Made by a program: the position numbers and the translations under genes. 64,000 nucleotides of DNA, taken from NCBI RefSeq assembly GCF_030440515.1, contig NZ_CP076543.1:6520501-6584500 (forward strand), in the 5' to 3' direction. Position 1 is the stretch's first letter. Every line of letters begins with the position of its first letter. Shown piece after piece: positions 37,639-47,545 of this stretch. Below the pieces are notes generated by a model that had not been told where the DNA came from, did no database searches, and worked only from the letters and a program-made list of their open reading frames with translations. The stretch comes from Streptomyces xanthophaeus. GTDB lineage: Bacteria; Actinomycetota; Actinomycetes; Streptomycetales; Streptomycetaceae.

Positions 37639-38994
37639 GTGGAACCAGACCTGTTCACCGCCGCTGCCGAAGACCGCCAGGAGAAGGACCCCGCGAGCTC
37701 CCCGCTCGCCGTCCGGATGCGCCCGCGCACCCTGGACGAGGTCGTCGGCCAGCAGCACCTGCTGAAGCCCGGATCACCGCTGCGGCGGCTGGTCGGGGAA
37801 GGGGCCGGCGGCCCGGCCGGTGCCTCGTCGGTGATCCTCTGGGGCCCGCCCGGCATCGGGAAGACGACGCTGGCGTACGTGGTCAGCCAGGCCACGCAGA
37901 AGCGTTTCGTGGAGCTCTCCGCCATCACCGCGGGCGTCAAAGAGGTACGGGCCGTCATCGAGGGCGCCAAGCGCGCGGCCGGCGGCTACGGCAAGGAGAC
38001 CGTCCTCTTCCTCGACGAGATCCACCGTTTCAGCAAGGCGCAGCAGGACTCGCTGCTCCCCGCCGTCGAGAACCGCTGGGTGACGCTGATCGCGGCCACC
38101 ACCGAGAACCCGTACTTCTCGATCATCTCCCCGCTGCTGTCGCGCTCGCTGCTGCTGACGCTGGAACCGCTGACCGACGAGGACCTGAGCGCCCTGATGC
38201 GGCGCGCACTCACGGAGGAACGGGGCCTGGGCGGGGCCGTCACCCTCCCGGCGGACGCCCAGGCGCACCTGCTGCGGATCGCCGGCGGCGACGCCCGGCG
38301 GGCGCTGACCGCCCTGGAGGCCGGCGCCGGGTCGGCCATCGCCAAGGGCGAGGACGAGATCACCCTCCAGACCCTGGAGGAGGCCGTCGACCGGGCGGCG
38401 GTCCGGTACGACAAGGACGGCGACCAGCACTACGACGTGGCGAGCGCGCTGATCAAGTCGATCCGCGGCTCGGACGTCGATGCCGCACTGCACTACCTGG
38501 CCCGGATGATCGAGGCCGGTGAGGACCCCCGGTTCATCGCGCGCCGCCTGATGATCTCCGCGAGCGAGGACATCGGCCTGGCGGACCCCACCGCCCTGCC
38601 GATCGCGGTGGCCGCGGCCCAGGCGGTGGCGATGATCGGCTTCCCCGAAGCGGCGCTGACCCTCTCGCACGCCACGATCGCGCTGGCCCTGGCCCCGAAG
38701 TCGAACACCGCCACGACCGCGATCGGCGCGGCGCTGGCCGACGTACGGGCGGGCCTTGCGGGATCGGTCCCGCCGCACCTGAGGGACGGTCACTACAAGG
38801 GAGCGGCGAAGCTGGGGCACGCCCAGGGGTACGTGTACCCGCACGACGTGCCGGGCGCGATCGCGGCGCAGCAGTACGCGCCGGACGAGATCCAGGGCAA
38901 GCGGTACTACGAACCGACGCGGTACGGCGCCGAGGCCCGCTACGCGGACGTGGTGGAGAAGGTCCGCGAGCGCCTGCGCGGAGGCACTTCGTAG
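37639..38994 (+). CDS. rarA: Replication-associated recombination protein A
   Basis: Encodes 451 residues of an AAA+ ATPase of the RarA/MgsA/WRNIP1 family. Walker A is [11 protein letters not shown], Walker B is [20 protein letters not shown], sensor 1 is [12 protein letters not shown], and the C-terminal tetramerisation region has the conserved [25 protein letters not shown] block. It acts at stalled or broken replication forks. The GTG start has no Shine-Dalgarno sequence and a -10 box lies just upstream, suggesting leaderless translation. Confidence 0.95.
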   Translation: MEPDLFTAAAEDRQEKDPASSPLAVRMRPRTLDEVVGQQHLLKPGSPLRRLVGEGAGGPAGASSVILWGPPGIGKTTLAYVVSQATQKRFVELSAITAGVKEVRAVIEGAKRAAGGYGKETVLFLDEIHRFSKAQQDSLLPAVENRWVTLIAATTENPYFSIISPLLSRSLLLTLEPLTDEDLSALMRRALTEERGLGGAVTLPADAQAHLLRIAGGDARRALTALEAGAGSAIAKGEDEITLQTLEEAVDRAAVRYDKDGDQHYDVASALIKSIRGSDVDAALHYLARMIEAGEDPRFIARRLMISASEDIGLADPTALPIAVAAAQAVAMIGFPEAALTLSHATIALALAPKSNTATTAIGAALADVRAGLAGSVPPHLRDGHYKGAAKLGHAQGYVYPHDVPGAIAAQQYAPDEIQGKRYYEPTRYGAEARYADVVEKVRERLRGGTS

Positions 38995-39002
38995 CGGTGG
39001 CC

Positions 39003-39008
39003 TACGCT
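39003..39008 (+). promoter_or_regulatory. -10 box of leaderless DUF2199 gene
   Basis: TACGCT ends 6 bases before the GTG at 39015, just after the rarA stop codon. Confidence 0.5.
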
Positions 39009-39014
39009 GCCCGG

Positions 39015-39920
39015 GTGACCACGCACCTCCCCACCTGCGCGTGCTGCGGCGACGCGCTCGCCGACGAGAACCGCATCGACTTCGGCTGCAACCTGCCCGA
39101 CGCCGCCCTAGGCCTGCCCGAGGAACGCCTCCACCGGCTCGGCGTGCGCGCTCTGCTCCGGGTGGACGGGGTCGGCTGCTTCATCCGCACGCTGCTGGCC
39201 GTCCGGCTGACGCACGGCACGGAGCTGGTGCTCGGCGCCTGGGTCCAGGTGGACGAGGACACCCTGCGCCGTGCCCACGAGCTGTGGGAGCGGCCCGGCT
39301 ACGCGGAACTCTCCGTCCGGGGCACCTTCGCCAACCGGATCCAGCCCTGGGGCGACGACCTCCTCGGCGCCGAGGTCACCGCGAAGGTCGCCAACCCCGA
39401 GGAACTGCCCTGCGTCGTCGACATCCACGACCCGGCCGCCGCCCGCGTCCTGACGCGGACCTGGGACCGTGACCACGTCCTCAGCCGCTTCCCGTTCCCG
39501 CTGCCCGTGGACGTCCGCACCGACCTCGGAGACCACTGGTCGGTCCTGCGGACCTCCGGGCTCACCGCGTCCTTCGCGGACGGCACGGACCATTTCACCG
39601 CCCCGGACCGCAGCGCCGCCGTCAACCTGGCGACCGACGACGTCACGGGCCGCGCCCCCGCGGACTTCCTCACCGTCCTGATGGCGGGCGCCCCCGACAC
39701 CCGACCGGCCCAGCGGGTGCGCGAGCCGCTGGGGGAGGGCGTGCGGTACGCGTTCTGGCTGACTCCGAAGGACCACGGCCGGCCGCGCCACGAGTTCTAC
39801 GGCATGGCCGTCACCGACGGGACCGCCGCCGGAATCTTCTGCACCTACGAGGACCCCGCCGACCTGGAGTGGGCCCACCGGATCTGGCGCTCGCTCGACC
39901 GCGCGGCCGGCACCCCCTGA
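39015..39920 (+). CDS. DUF2199 domain protein
   Basis: Encodes 301 residues from the GTG at 39015; an earlier GTG at 38997 is possible. It opens with a CxxC-G zinc-ribbon-like motif (THLPTCACCGDAL), followed by DUF2199 features (EERLHRLGVRALLRVDGVG, then a beta-rich body with LGAWVQVDEDTL). The function is unknown. No membrane or signal segments are seen. A -10 box sits 6 bases before the chosen start. The gene is followed at once by a hairpin. Confidence 0.85.
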   Translation: MTTHLPTCACCGDALADENRIDFGCNLPDAALGLPEERLHRLGVRALLRVDGVGCFIRTLLAVRLTHGTELVLGAWVQVDEDTLRRAHELWERPGYAELSVRGTFANRIQPWGDDLLGAEVTAKVANPEELPCVVDIHDPAAARVLTRTWDRDHVLSRFPFPLPVDVRTDLGDHWSVLRTSGLTASFADGTDHFTAPDRSAAVNLATDDVTGRAPADFLTVLMAGAPDTRPAQRVREPLGEGVRYAFWLTPKDHGRPRHEFYGMAVTDGTAAGIFCTYEDPADLEWAHRIWRSLDRAAGTP

Positions 39921-39942
39921 CCCCGGCGTGGCCCCGCCGGGG
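39921..39942. terminator. Hairpin directly after DUF2199 stop
   Basis: CCCCGGCG and CGCCGGGG form an 8-bp stem with loop TGGCCC. The next 160 bases to the DUF2470 gene stop hold GC-rich repeats (GGGGTTCCGGCG twice) and no gene I can support. Confidence 0.6.
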
Positions 39943-40103
39943 TTCCGGCGGGGTTCCGGCGGCGGAGCCCGGGCTCCGGGCACGGCTTCGTCCCGGCCGC
40001 GCGCCCTTGCCCTCGCGGGACCGGAACCCGTGCGTCGTGCTGTCCGGCACGCTGCACGAGTACGCCGACGACCTCGACGTACTGCCCTGCGTGAGACATC
40101 GCC

Positions 40104-41012
40104 TCAGTGCGAGGCCGCCGAGAACAGGGAGTGCATCGCCCGGCGCAGGCCGCAGATGTCCGCGACCGGCTCCGGGAAGTCGAAGCGGGCGTCGAAGGAG
40201 CCGGCCGGGCCGCCGGTGAAGCGGACGCGCAGGCCCAGACGGTCCAGGGAGAGCGGCACGGCGCTCATCCCGCGGGCCTCGCGGGCGCCGAGCAGGCCGC
40301 CCAGCTCGCCGAGCCGGTCGCCGTGGGCGGAGTGCAGGTGCTGCAGCAGCTCCGACTCGTGCGCGACCATCGGGTCCGGCTCCGCCGCGGCCAGGTCGTC
40401 CGGCTCCACGCGCTCGGCGCCCCACAGGTCGTCCACCGAGATCTCGCCGACCTCCAGGCGCAGCATCATCCACGCCGGGCGCCCGGCGTGGGGGGCGTCG
40501 AGGGACTCCCTCATGCCCAGCAGCTCGCCCACCGGCTGCCGCTCCGCGAGCAGCGCCGCGCAGGCCGCGCGGTCGTCCCCGCGCACCGGCGTCAGCCACC
40601 CGGCGAGCCAGGCGCGACCTCGGATACGATGTGGCACGGACACCGGCGCCACATCCGTGATCTCGATCACGGCGGTGAGGTCGTCGTCCTGGGCGTGAGC
40701 GGCTGCCCTGGCAGCCGTGGATTCCCCGGAAACAAGGAGAATCACGTCCCCGTCCGGGGTGACGGTCCGTGCGACCGGCAGCCCTGTCCCGAACTCCTCG
40801 GCCTCGTGACTGTCACGAGCACCGATCAGCGTGAGGGATACTGAGGCGTTGGACTCTACGAGGGTTCGTACGCGTTCGGCTCCGGTGAGCTGCCGAACGC
40901 CTTCCCTGGGACGCGGCTGACCTTGCTTATCGTCGGCGCAAGCGGATTCTGTTTCGTCTGAATCCGAACTGCGTTGCGCACTGGGCAGGGGGATCCCATG
41001 TGGTCGAGACAT
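40104..41012 (-). CDS. Iron-regulated DUF2470 domain protein
   Basis: Encodes 302 residues from the ATG at 41012, after GAGGAGG at 5 bases. The head (1-40) is polar. The middle region (about 45-200) resembles the split-barrel flavin/heme-binding fold (SLTLIGARDS, VILLVSGES, RIRGRAWLAGWLTPV), and the C-terminal region (about 210-290) fits DUF2470, as found in HugZ-type heme-degrading proteins. A role in heme or iron handling is plausible from the domain and from the iron box right upstream, but activity is inference. It is divergent from rpsD with only 55 bases between start codons. Confidence 0.85.
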   Translation of the reverse strand: MSRPHGIPLPSAQRSSDSDETESACADDKQGQPRPREGVRQLTGAERVRTLVESNASVSLTLIGARDSHEAEEFGTGLPVARTVTPDGDVILLVSGESTAARAAAHAQDDDLTAVIEITDVAPVSVPHRIRGRAWLAGWLTPVRGDDRAACAALLAERQPVGELLGMRESLDAPHAGRPAWMMLRLEVGEISVDDLWGAERVEPDDLAAAEPDPMVAHESELLQHLHSAHGDRLGELGGLLGAREARGMSAVPLSLDRLGLRVRFTGGPAGSFDARFDFPEPVADICGLRRAMHSLFSAASH

Positions 41013-41026
41013 TACGTCCTCCTCGC

Positions 41027-41045
41027 TAAGGTAAGCCTCACCTAA
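41027..41045. promoter_or_regulatory. Iron box (IdeR/DmdR-type operator)
   Basis: TAAGGTAAGCCTCACCTAA matches the actinobacterial iron box TTAGGTTAGGCTAACCTAA very closely and is nearly palindromic. It covers the predicted start point and touches the -10 box of the DUF2470 gene, so an iron-loaded DmdR/IdeR repressor would block that promoter. It also lies 23 bases before the rpsD start codon, in its leader or promoter. Confidence 0.88.
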
Positions 41046-41072
41046 CTTACATGGAGGTAGGTTCCCCGTGAA
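41044..41072 (-). promoter_or_regulatory. Promoter of the DUF2470 gene, overlapping rpsD start
   Basis: On the minus strand TTCACG (41067-41072) and TAAGTT (41044-41049) are spaced by 17 bases. The -35 box contains the rpsD GTG codon (41068-41070), and the start point would fall inside the iron box. Confidence 0.6.
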
Positions 41073-41679
41073 CCAGAAGCGACCCAAGGTCAAGAAGTCG
41101 CGTGCCCTCGGCATTGCACTGACCCCGAAGGCCGTCAAGTACTTCGAGGCCCGCCCCTACCCGCCGGGCGAGCACGGCCGTGGCCGCAAGCAGAACTCGG
41201 ACTACAAGGTCCGTCTGCTGGAGAAGCAGCGTCTGCGCGCTCAGTACGACATCTCTGAGCGTCAGATGGCCCGCGCGTACGACCGCGCCAAGAAGGCCGA
41301 AGGCAAGACGGGCGAGGCGCTTGTCGTCGAGCTCGAGCGTCGCCTCGACGCCCTGGTTCTGCGTTCGGGCATCGCCCGCACCATCTACCAGGCCCGCCAG
41401 ATGGTCGTTCACGGCCACATCGAGGTCAACGGCGACAAGGTCGACAAGCCGTCGTTCCGTGTCCGTCCGGACGACGTCATCACCGTGCGCGAGCGCAGCC
41501 GCGAGAAGGTTCCGTTCCAGGTTGCCCGTGAGGGTGGCTACGCAGGCGAGGGCGAGACCCCGCGCTACCTGCAGGTCAACCTGAAGGCCCTGGCCTTCCG
41601 CCTGGACCGCGACCCGAACCGCAAGGAAATCCCGGTCATCTGCGACGAGCAGCTCGTCGTCGAGTACTACGCCCGCTGA
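41068..41679 (+). CDS. rpsD: 30S ribosomal protein S4
   Basis: Encodes 203 residues. The S4 RNA-binding domain is at about 93-155 ([20 protein letters not shown], then [14 protein letters not shown]). The N-terminal region lacks the cysteines of a zinc ribbon, and the only cysteine is near the C-terminus, so this is the zinc-free (C-minus) form. S4 binds 16S rRNA and starts 30S assembly. It stands alone here, outside the alpha operon, as in other actinomycetes. The GTG at 41068 has GGAGGT 9 bases upstream. A terminator with a TTTT run follows. Confidence 0.97.
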   Translation: MNQKRPKVKKSRALGIALTPKAVKYFEARPYPPGEHGRGRKQNSDYKVRLLEKQRLRAQYDISERQMARAYDRAKKAEGKTGEALVVELERRLDALVLRSGIARTIYQARQMVVHGHIEVNGDKVDKPSFRVRPDDVITVRERSREKVPFQVAREGGYAGEGETPRYLQVNLKALAFRLDRDPNRKEIPVICDEQLVVEYYAR

Positions 41680-41707
41680 TGCAGGCCTAGTCTCACCGAC
41701 TGGTCAG

Positions 41708-41739
41708 CCCGCCGTCCCCTCCATGGGGCGGCGGGTTTT
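41708..41739 (+). terminator. Terminator after rpsD
   Basis: CCCGCCG-T-CCCC pairs with GGGGCGGCGGG (one bulged T) around a TCCAT loop, followed by TTTT. It is one of the few hairpins here with a U run. Confidence 0.85.
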
Positions 41740-41757
41740 CCGTTTCCCGGACCGGCA

Positions 41758-43929
41758 TCACGGCTGCGGCTGCTCCGCCGCCGCGCCCGTCGACACCCGG
41801 GAGCCGCGCGGCCGCCCCGCCTGCCGCGGCACCCCGCCGCCGCGCTCCTGCGGATCGCTCAGCGCCCGCCCGACCAGCGCCTCACGGCTCAGCTCCCGCC
41901 CCTCGGCCTCGTACGCCGCGTAGCGCTCGGCGCCCAGCAGCTCGCCCGCCTGCTCCCGGCACATCAGCCGCGGGGCGTTGAAGTACCCCGAGCCGAACAG
42001 CTGCAGCCCCACCCCGCCCCACATCGGCTCCGCCGCACCCTGGAGCACCGCCGCCTCGGCCGCGTCCCCCTCCGCGACCGTGACCAGCGCGAGCAGCTCC
42101 AGCGCGAGCACCAGCCCGACCAGATCGTGGAAGACGTGGTTGATGGCCACGCACTCGGTCAGCAGCTGCCGCGCCTCCCGCGTGCGCCCCGCGTCGAGGG
42201 CCGCGTACGCGAGGACGTACAGGGCGTACGCCTTCGTCCAGCGCTCCCCGCGCTCCTCGCAGATCTCCCGGACCTCCCCGCACAGCGCGAGCGCGCCCGG
42301 CAGGTCACCGAGGAAGGCCAGCGCCATCCCCAGTTCCACCTGGCACATCAGCACGTTGCTGTTCAGCTCGCCGGCCGCCCGGTACTGCTCCAGCGCCGCG
42401 CCCAGCAGCTCCCGGGCCCGCGCCATGTCGTCCGAGACCAGCGCCAGGCAGCCCATCCGGTGCACCGTGTAGGCCGCCGCGACCGGGTTCCCGCTCTGCG
42501 CCGCCCCGTCCCGGCACTCGTACAGGGCGCTCATCGAGGCCGTCGCGTCCCCCTGCAGGGCCGCGACATAGCCCAGCACCCACAGGGCCTTCAGCCGCGA
42601 GCTCTCGTACTCCACCGCCCGGTCCACCGGCTCCAGGGTCCGGTCCAGCCAGTGCCGCCCCTCGGTCAGGCGCCCGCAGCCCGCCCAGTAGAACCACAGC
42701 GTCCCCGCCAGGTACTGGGCCAGATGCGTCTCGTCCGGCTCGTCCAGGCAGCACTCCAGCGCGAGCCGGATGTTCGGCAGCTCCGCCTCCACCAGGGCGG
42801 CCACCTCCTGCTGGCGCGGGCTGAACCAGTCCAGCTCGCACCACGTCGCCAGCCCCACGTACCAGTCCCGGTGGCGCCGCCGCAGGCGCCCCGCGTCGCC
42901 CAGCGACTCCAGCCACCCCGCCCCGTACGCCCGTACGGTCTCCAGCATGCGAAAACGCACCCCGGCGGGCGTCTCCTCCCGGACCAGCAGGGACTGGGCC
43001 AGGAGCTCCCCGACCAGGTCCAGCACGTCCTCCACCGGCAGATCCGGACCCGCGCACACATATTCGACGGCGTCGAGGTCGAACTGCCCCGCGAACACCG
43101 ACAGCCGCGCCCACAGCAGCCGCTCCGCCGGCGTGCACAGCTCATGGCTCCAGCCGATCGCCGTCCGCAGCGCCCGGTGCCGGGCGAGCCCGCCACGCGC
43201 ACCGCCCGTCAGCAGCGCGAAGCGGTCCTCCAGCCGGGCCAGCACCTGTGCGGGGGACAGCGTCCGCAGCCGGCCCGCCGCCAGCTCCAGCGCCAGCGGG
43301 ATCCCGTCGAGACGGGCGCACAGCTCGACCAGCACCGCCCGGTTCTCCGCGGTCACCGCGAAGGAAGGGTCGGCTGCCGACGCCCGCGCCGCCAGCAGGG
43401 CCAGCGCCTCCTCGGCGGCCGGCGGGGCGAGCGGGAAGGCCAGCTCCCCGTCCAGGGCCAGCGGGCGCCGGCCGGCCGCGAGGACGTGCAGGCCGGGGCA
43501 GCGCCGCAGCAGCTCCCGTACCAGGCCGGCGCACTCGTCGACCAGCTGCTCGAAGCCGTCCAGGACCAGCAGCAGCCGGCGCCCGGCCAGGTGCTCGGCC
43601 AGGACCGCCCGCGGCGGCCGGGTGGTGTGGTCGGTCAGCTCCAGCGCCTCGGCGAGCGCCAGCTCCAGCAGCGCGGGATCCCGTACGGTGGCCAGCTCCG
43701 CCAGCCAGACCCCGTCGCAGTAGCGTTCCTGCGATCCCTCGGCGGCGGCCCGGGCGGCCGCGAGCGCGAGCCGGGACTTTCCCACCCCGCCCACGCCGGT
43801 CACCGTCACGAGCCGGGAGGACTCCAGGAGCCGCCCCAGCTCGGCGAGTTCGCCACCCCGCCCGACGAACCGGCCGAGCTCCGAGGGAAGATTGCCCCCG
43901 GCGGTACTTCGAAGGGGTCTCTGTCCCAT
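41758..43929 (-). CDS. STAND ATPase with TPR-like repeats, no DNA-binding domain
   Basis: Encodes 723 residues. An NB-ARC-type ATPase starts at once (LGRFVGRGGELAELGRLL), with Walker A GVGGVGKS at 45-52 and Walker B RLLLVLDGFEQLVDE. A winged-helix region follows (about 230-330). From about residue 380 to 680 there are TPR-like helical repeats (LKALWVLGYVAALQGD, VELGMALAFLGDLPGALALC, YALYVLAYAALDAG). Related AfsR/LuxR-like regulators have a HTH domain at one end; neither end has one here. Such proteins are ATP-driven signal switches. The ATG has no ribosome site, with a promoter ending 9 bases upstream. The last 35 residues are disordered. Confidence 0.85.
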   Translation of the reverse strand: MGQRPLRSTAGGNLPSELGRFVGRGGELAELGRLLESSRLVTVTGVGGVGKSRLALAAARAAAEGSQERYCDGVWLAELATVRDPALLELALAEALELTDHTTRPPRAVLAEHLAGRRLLLVLDGFEQLVDECAGLVRELLRRCPGLHVLAAGRRPLALDGELAFPLAPPAAEEALALLAARASAADPSFAVTAENRAVLVELCARLDGIPLALELAAGRLRTLSPAQVLARLEDRFALLTGGARGGLARHRALRTAIGWSHELCTPAERLLWARLSVFAGQFDLDAVEYVCAGPDLPVEDVLDLVGELLAQSLLVREETPAGVRFRMLETVRAYGAGWLESLGDAGRLRRRHRDWYVGLATWCELDWFSPRQQEVAALVEAELPNIRLALECCLDEPDETHLAQYLAGTLWFYWAGCGRLTEGRHWLDRTLEPVDRAVEYESSRLKALWVLGYVAALQGDATASMSALYECRDGAAQSGNPVAAAYTVHRMGCLALVSDDMARARELLGAALEQYRAAGELNSNVLMCQVELGMALAFLGDLPGALALCGEVREICEERGERWTKAYALYVLAYAALDAGRTREARQLLTECVAINHVFHDLVGLVLALELLALVTVAEGDAAEAAVLQGAAEPMWGGVGLQLFGSGYFNAPRLMCREQAGELLGAERYAAYEAEGRELSREALVGRALSDPQERGGGVPRQAGRPRGSRVSTGAAAEQPQP

Positions 43930-43938
43930 GGGACACGG

Positions 43939-43968
43939 AGGGTACTGGTCCGGATGCGCTGCGTTCAA
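43939..43968 (-). promoter_or_regulatory. Promoter of the STAND ATPase gene
   Basis: On the minus strand TTGAAC (43963-43968), an 18-base spacer and TACCCT (43939-43944), ending 9 bases before the ATG. The mRNA would have a leader of only a few bases. Confidence 0.6.
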
Positions 43969-44021
43969 GGCGGGCCGGGGACCTCCCGGATTTCCGGTAC
44001 GGCCGGGGATCTCCGGCGCGA

Positions 44022-44027
44022 TAGGGT
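44022..44027 (+). promoter_or_regulatory. Candidate -10 box for the DUF948-alaS operon
   Basis: TAGGGT, about 50 bases upstream of the GTG at 44078. Confidence 0.35.
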
Positions 44028-44077
44028 CGGAGGGCGAATAGTCCTGCGGTTCAGGTACAGACAGAGAGCGGTGTGAC

Positions 44078-44521
44078 GTGTCCGGTGTAGAGGTGGCCGG
44101 GATCATCGTGGCCGTCTTCTGGGCCATCCTGATCTCCTTCCTCGCCGTGGCCCTGGTGAGACTGGCCCAGGTGCTCAGGGCGACCACCAAGCTGGTGGCC
44201 GACGTGACCGACCAGGCCGTCCCGCTGCTCGCCGACGCCTCCACCACCGTCCGCTCCGCGCGCACCCAGCTCGACCGGGTCGACGCCATCGCGAGCGACG
44301 TGCAGGAGGTCACCTCCAACGCCTCCGCGCTGTCCTCCACCGTGGCCACCGCCTTCGGCGGCCCGCTGGTGAAGGTCGCGGCCTTCGGCTACGGCGTCCG
44401 CAAGGCGCTGGGCAAGGGGGATGCCGCGACGTCGGGCGGCACGCCGGCGAAGGCATCCCGACGAACCGTGATCGTTGGACGTACGGTGCCGGCCGCCCGG
44501 CGCCGCAAGCAGAAGGGCTGA
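44078..44521 (+). CDS. DUF948 membrane-anchored protein
   Basis: Encodes 147 residues. An N-terminal helix (about 4-28, VAGIIVAVFWAILISFLAVALV) anchors a long helical stretch (about 30-95) that resembles a chemoreceptor-like coiled coil, typical of DUF948. The C-terminus is basic (PAARRRKQKG). The function is unknown. It begins an operon with the next small gene and alaS; this order is usual in actinobacteria. The start is a GTG at 44078. Confidence 0.88.
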   Translation: MSGVEVAGIIVAVFWAILISFLAVALVRLAQVLRATTKLVADVTDQAVPLLADASTTVRSARTQLDRVDAIASDVQEVTSNASALSSTVATAFGGPLVKVAAFGYGVRKALGKGDAATSGGTPAKASRRTVIVGRTVPAARRRKQKG

Positions 44522-44529
44522 GACCGCCG

Positions 44530-44874
44530 ATGTTCCGCCGAGCCTTCTGGTTCACCGCCGGCGCAGCCGCCGGCGTGTGGGCCACCACCAAGGTCAACCG
44601 CCAGCTGAAGAAGCTGACGCCGGAGAGTCTCGCCGCCCAGGCGGCCGACAAGGCCGTGGAGGCGGGACACCGCCTCAAGGACTTCGCCCTCGACGTCAAA
44701 GCGGGAATGACGCAGCGCGAGGACGAGCTGAACGACGCACTGGGGCTCCACCAGGACCCCGACCGGCCCGACAACGTCACGGCCCTCCCCGGGCCGCGGC
44801 GGCTGCGTGCCATCGAGAACAGCAAGACCACCTACCGACCTAAGTTTTCGTACGACCGGAATGAGGACCACTGA
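44530..44874 (+). CDS. DUF6167-like small envelope protein
   Basis: Encodes 114 residues. The first 20 residues are weakly hydrophobic ([20 protein letters not shown]) and may act as a membrane anchor. A helical charged middle and a short proline-containing tail follow. It matches the small protein normally found between the DUF948 gene and alaS in Streptomyces. The function is unknown. Its TGA overlaps the ATG of alaS, so it is coupled to alaS translation. Confidence 0.8.
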   Translation: MFRRAFWFTAGAAAGVWATTKVNRQLKKLTPESLAAQAADKAVEAGHRLKDFALDVKAGMTQREDELNDALGLHQDPDRPDNVTALPGPRRLRAIENSKTTYRPKFSYDRNEDH

Positions 44875-47543
44875 TGGAGTCGGCTGAGATTCGCCGCCGC
44901 TGGCTGAGCTTCTTCGAGGAGCGCGGTCACGCCGTTGTCCCTTCGGCGTCGCTCATCGCGGACGACCCGACTCTGCTGCTGGTCAACGCGGGCATGGTCC
45001 CGTTCAAGCCGTACTTCCTCGGCGAGACCAAGCCCCCGGCCCCGCGGGCCACCAGCGTGCAGAAGTGCGTCCGTACGCCGGACATCGAAGAGGTCGGCAA
45101 GACCACCCGGCACGGCACGTTCTTCCAGATGTGCGGCAACTTCTCCTTCGGGGACTACTTCAAGGAAGGCGCCATCAAGTACGCCTGGGAGCTGCTCACC
45201 AGCTCCGTGGCGGACGGCGGCTACGGCCTGGAGCCGGAGAAGCTCTGGATCACCGTCTACCTCGACGACGACGAGGCCGAGACGATCTGGCGCGAGAAGA
45301 TCGGCGTCCCCGCCGAGCGCATCCAGCGCCTGGGCAAGAAGGACAACTTCTGGTCCATGGGCGTCCCCGGCCCCTGCGGCCCGTGCTCGGAGATCAACTA
45401 CGACCGCGGCCCGGAGTTCGGCGTCGAGGGCGGCCCGGCCGTCAACGACGAGCGCTACGTGGAGATCTGGAACCTGGTCTTCATGCAGTACGAGCGCGGC
45501 GCCGGCGACGGCAAGGAAGACTTCCCGATCCTCGGCGACCTGCCGTCGAAGAACATCGACACCGGTCTCGGCCTCGAACGCCTCGCGATGATCCTGCAGG
45601 GCGTGCAGAACATGTACGAGACCGACACCCTGCGCGTGGTCATGGACAAGGCCACCGAGCTGACCGGCGTGCAGTACGGCGCCGCCCAGAACACCGACGT
45701 GTCGATGCGCGTGGTCGCCGACCACATCCGCACCTCCGTCATGCTCATCGGCGACGGCGTCACCCCCGGCAACGAGGGCCGCGGCTACGTGCTGCGCCGC
45801 ATCATGCGCCGCGCCATCCGCAACATGCGCCTCATGGGCGCCACCGGCCCGGTCGTCCAGGACCTCGTCGACGTCGTGATCAACACGATGGGCCAGCAGT
45901 ACCCGGAGCTCGTCACCGACCGCAAGCGCATCGAGACCGTCGCGCTCGCCGAGGAAGCCGCCTTCCTCAAGGCCGTCAAGGGCGGCACCAACATCCTCGA
46001 CACCGCCGTGACCGAGACCAAGGCCGCCGGCGGCACCGTGCTCTCCGGCGACAAGGCGTTCCTGCTCCACGACACCTGGGGCTTCCCGATCGATCTCACC
46101 CTGGAGATGGCCGCCGAGCAGGGCCTCTCCGTGGACGAGCCCGGCTTCCGCCGCCTGATGCAGGAGCAGCGCGACCGGGCCAAGGCCGACGCCAAGGCCA
46201 AGAAGACCGGCCACGCGGACATGTCCGCCTACCGGGAGATCGCCGACAGCGCCGGCGGCACCGAGTTCACCGGCTACGCCACCAACCAGGGCGAGTCCAC
46301 CATCGTCGGCCTCCTGGTCAACGGCGTCTCCGCGCCCGCCGCCTCCGAGGGCGACGAGGTCGAGGTCGTCCTCGACCGCACCCCCTTCTACGCCGAGGGC
46401 GGCGGCCAGCTCGCCGACCAGGGCCGCATCAAGCTCGACTCCGGCGCCGTCATCGTCGTCCGCGACGTGCAGCAGCCGGTCCCGGGCGTCTCCGTGCACA
46501 AGGGCTCCGTCCAGGTCGGCGAGGTGACGGTCGGTGCCTCCGCCTACGCCGCCATCGACGTCAACCGCCGCCGGGCCATCGCCCGCGCCCACTCGGCCAC
46601 GCACCTGACCCACCAGGCGCTGCGTGACGCCCTCGGCCCGACGGCCGCCCAGGCCGGTTCCGAGAACAGCCCCGGCCGCTTCCGCTTCGACTTCGGTTCG
46701 CCGAACGCCGTTCCCGGCTCGGTCCTGACCGACGTCGAGCAGAAGATCAACGACGTGCTGTCGCGCGAGCTCGACGTCACCGCCGAGATCATGAGCATCG
46801 ACGAGGCGAAGAAGCAGGGCGCCATCGCCGAGTTCGGCGAGAAGTACGGCGAGCGCGTGCGCGTCGTGACCATCGGCGACTTCTCCAAGGAGCTGTGCGG
46901 CGGCACGCACGTCGGCAACACCGCCCAGCTGGGTCTGGTGAAGCTGCTCGGCGAGTCCTCCATCGGCTCCGGCGTGCGCCGCGTCGAGGCCCTGGTGGGT
47001 GTGGACGCGTACAACTTCCTCGCCAAGGAGCACACGGTCGTCGCCCAGCTCCAGGAGCTGGTCAAGGGCCGCCCGGAGGAGCTGCCGGAGAAGATCGCCT
47101 CCATGCTCGGCAAGCTGAAGGACGCCGAGAAGGAGATCGAGAAGTTCCGCGCGGAGAAGGTCCTCCAGGCCGCCGCAGGGCTCGCCCAGAACGCCCAGGA
47201 CATCAAGGGCGTCGCCCTCGTCGTCGGCCAGGTCGCGGACGGCATCGGCGCGGACGACCTGCGCAAGCTGGTCCTCGACGTCCGCGGCCGCATCCCCGGC
47301 GACCGCCCGGCCGTCGTGGCCCTCTTCACCGTGGCGAACGACCGCCCGCTGACCGTGATCGCCACCAACGAGGCCGCCCGCGAGCGCGGCCTCAAGGCCG
47401 GCGACCTGGTCCGTACGGCCGCCAAGACCCTCGGCGGCGGCGGTGGCGGCAAGCCGGACGTCGCCCAGGGCGGCGGCCAGAACCCGGCCGCGGTGCCGGA
47501 GGCCATCAGCGCCGTCGAGCGCCTCGTCGTCGAGACGGCCTGA
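44874..47543 (+). CDS. alaS: Alanyl-tRNA synthetase
   Basis: Encodes 889 residues. The class II core is at the N-terminus ([37 protein letters not shown]). The editing domain has the zinc ligands HSATH and CGGTHVGNT, and a C-terminal C-Ala domain begins at about residue 770, ending with the Gly-rich [15 protein letters not shown] motif. It charges tRNA-Ala and clears Ser/Gly mistakes. The ATG overlaps the stop of the preceding gene and ruvX follows after 2 bases. Confidence 0.98.
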   Translation: MESAEIRRRWLSFFEERGHAVVPSASLIADDPTLLLVNAGMVPFKPYFLGETKPPAPRATSVQKCVRTPDIEEVGKTTRHGTFFQMCGNFSFGDYFKEGAIKYAWELLTSSVADGGYGLEPEKLWITVYLDDDEAETIWREKIGVPAERIQRLGKKDNFWSMGVPGPCGPCSEINYDRGPEFGVEGGPAVNDERYVEIWNLVFMQYERGAGDGKEDFPILGDLPSKNIDTGLGLERLAMILQGVQNMYETDTLRVVMDKATELTGVQYGAAQNTDVSMRVVADHIRTSVMLIGDGVTPGNEGRGYVLRRIMRRAIRNMRLMGATGPVVQDLVDVVINTMGQQYPELVTDRKRIETVALAEEAAFLKAVKGGTNILDTAVTETKAAGGTVLSGDKAFLLHDTWGFPIDLTLEMAAEQGLSVDEPGFRRLMQEQRDRAKADAKAKKTGHADMSAYREIADSAGGTEFTGYATNQGESTIVGLLVNGVSAPAASEGDEVEVVLDRTPFYAEGGGQLADQGRIKLDSGAVIVVRDVQQPVPGVSVHKGSVQVGEVTVGASAYAAIDVNRRRAIARAHSATHLTHQALRDALGPTAAQAGSENSPGRFRFDFGSPNAVPGSVLTDVEQKINDVLSRELDVTAEIMSIDEAKKQGAIAEFGEKYGERVRVVTIGDFSKELCGGTHVGNTAQLGLVKLLGESSIGSGVRRVEALVGVDAYNFLAKEHTVVAQLQELVKGRPEELPEKIASMLGKLKDAEKEIEKFRAEKVLQAAAGLAQNAQDIKGVALVVGQVADGIGADDLRKLVLDVRGRIPGDRPAVVALFTVANDRPLTVIATNEAARERGLKAGDLVRTAAKTLGGGGGGKPDVAQGGGQNPAAVPEAISAVERLVVETA

Positions 47544-47545
47544 CG

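Noticed and set aside
39943..40103. A possible gene relic with residues such as LHEYADDLDVLP
   Set aside because: The stretch is only about 30 codons, has no start with a ribosome site and no recognised family. GC-rich repeats explain the open frame.
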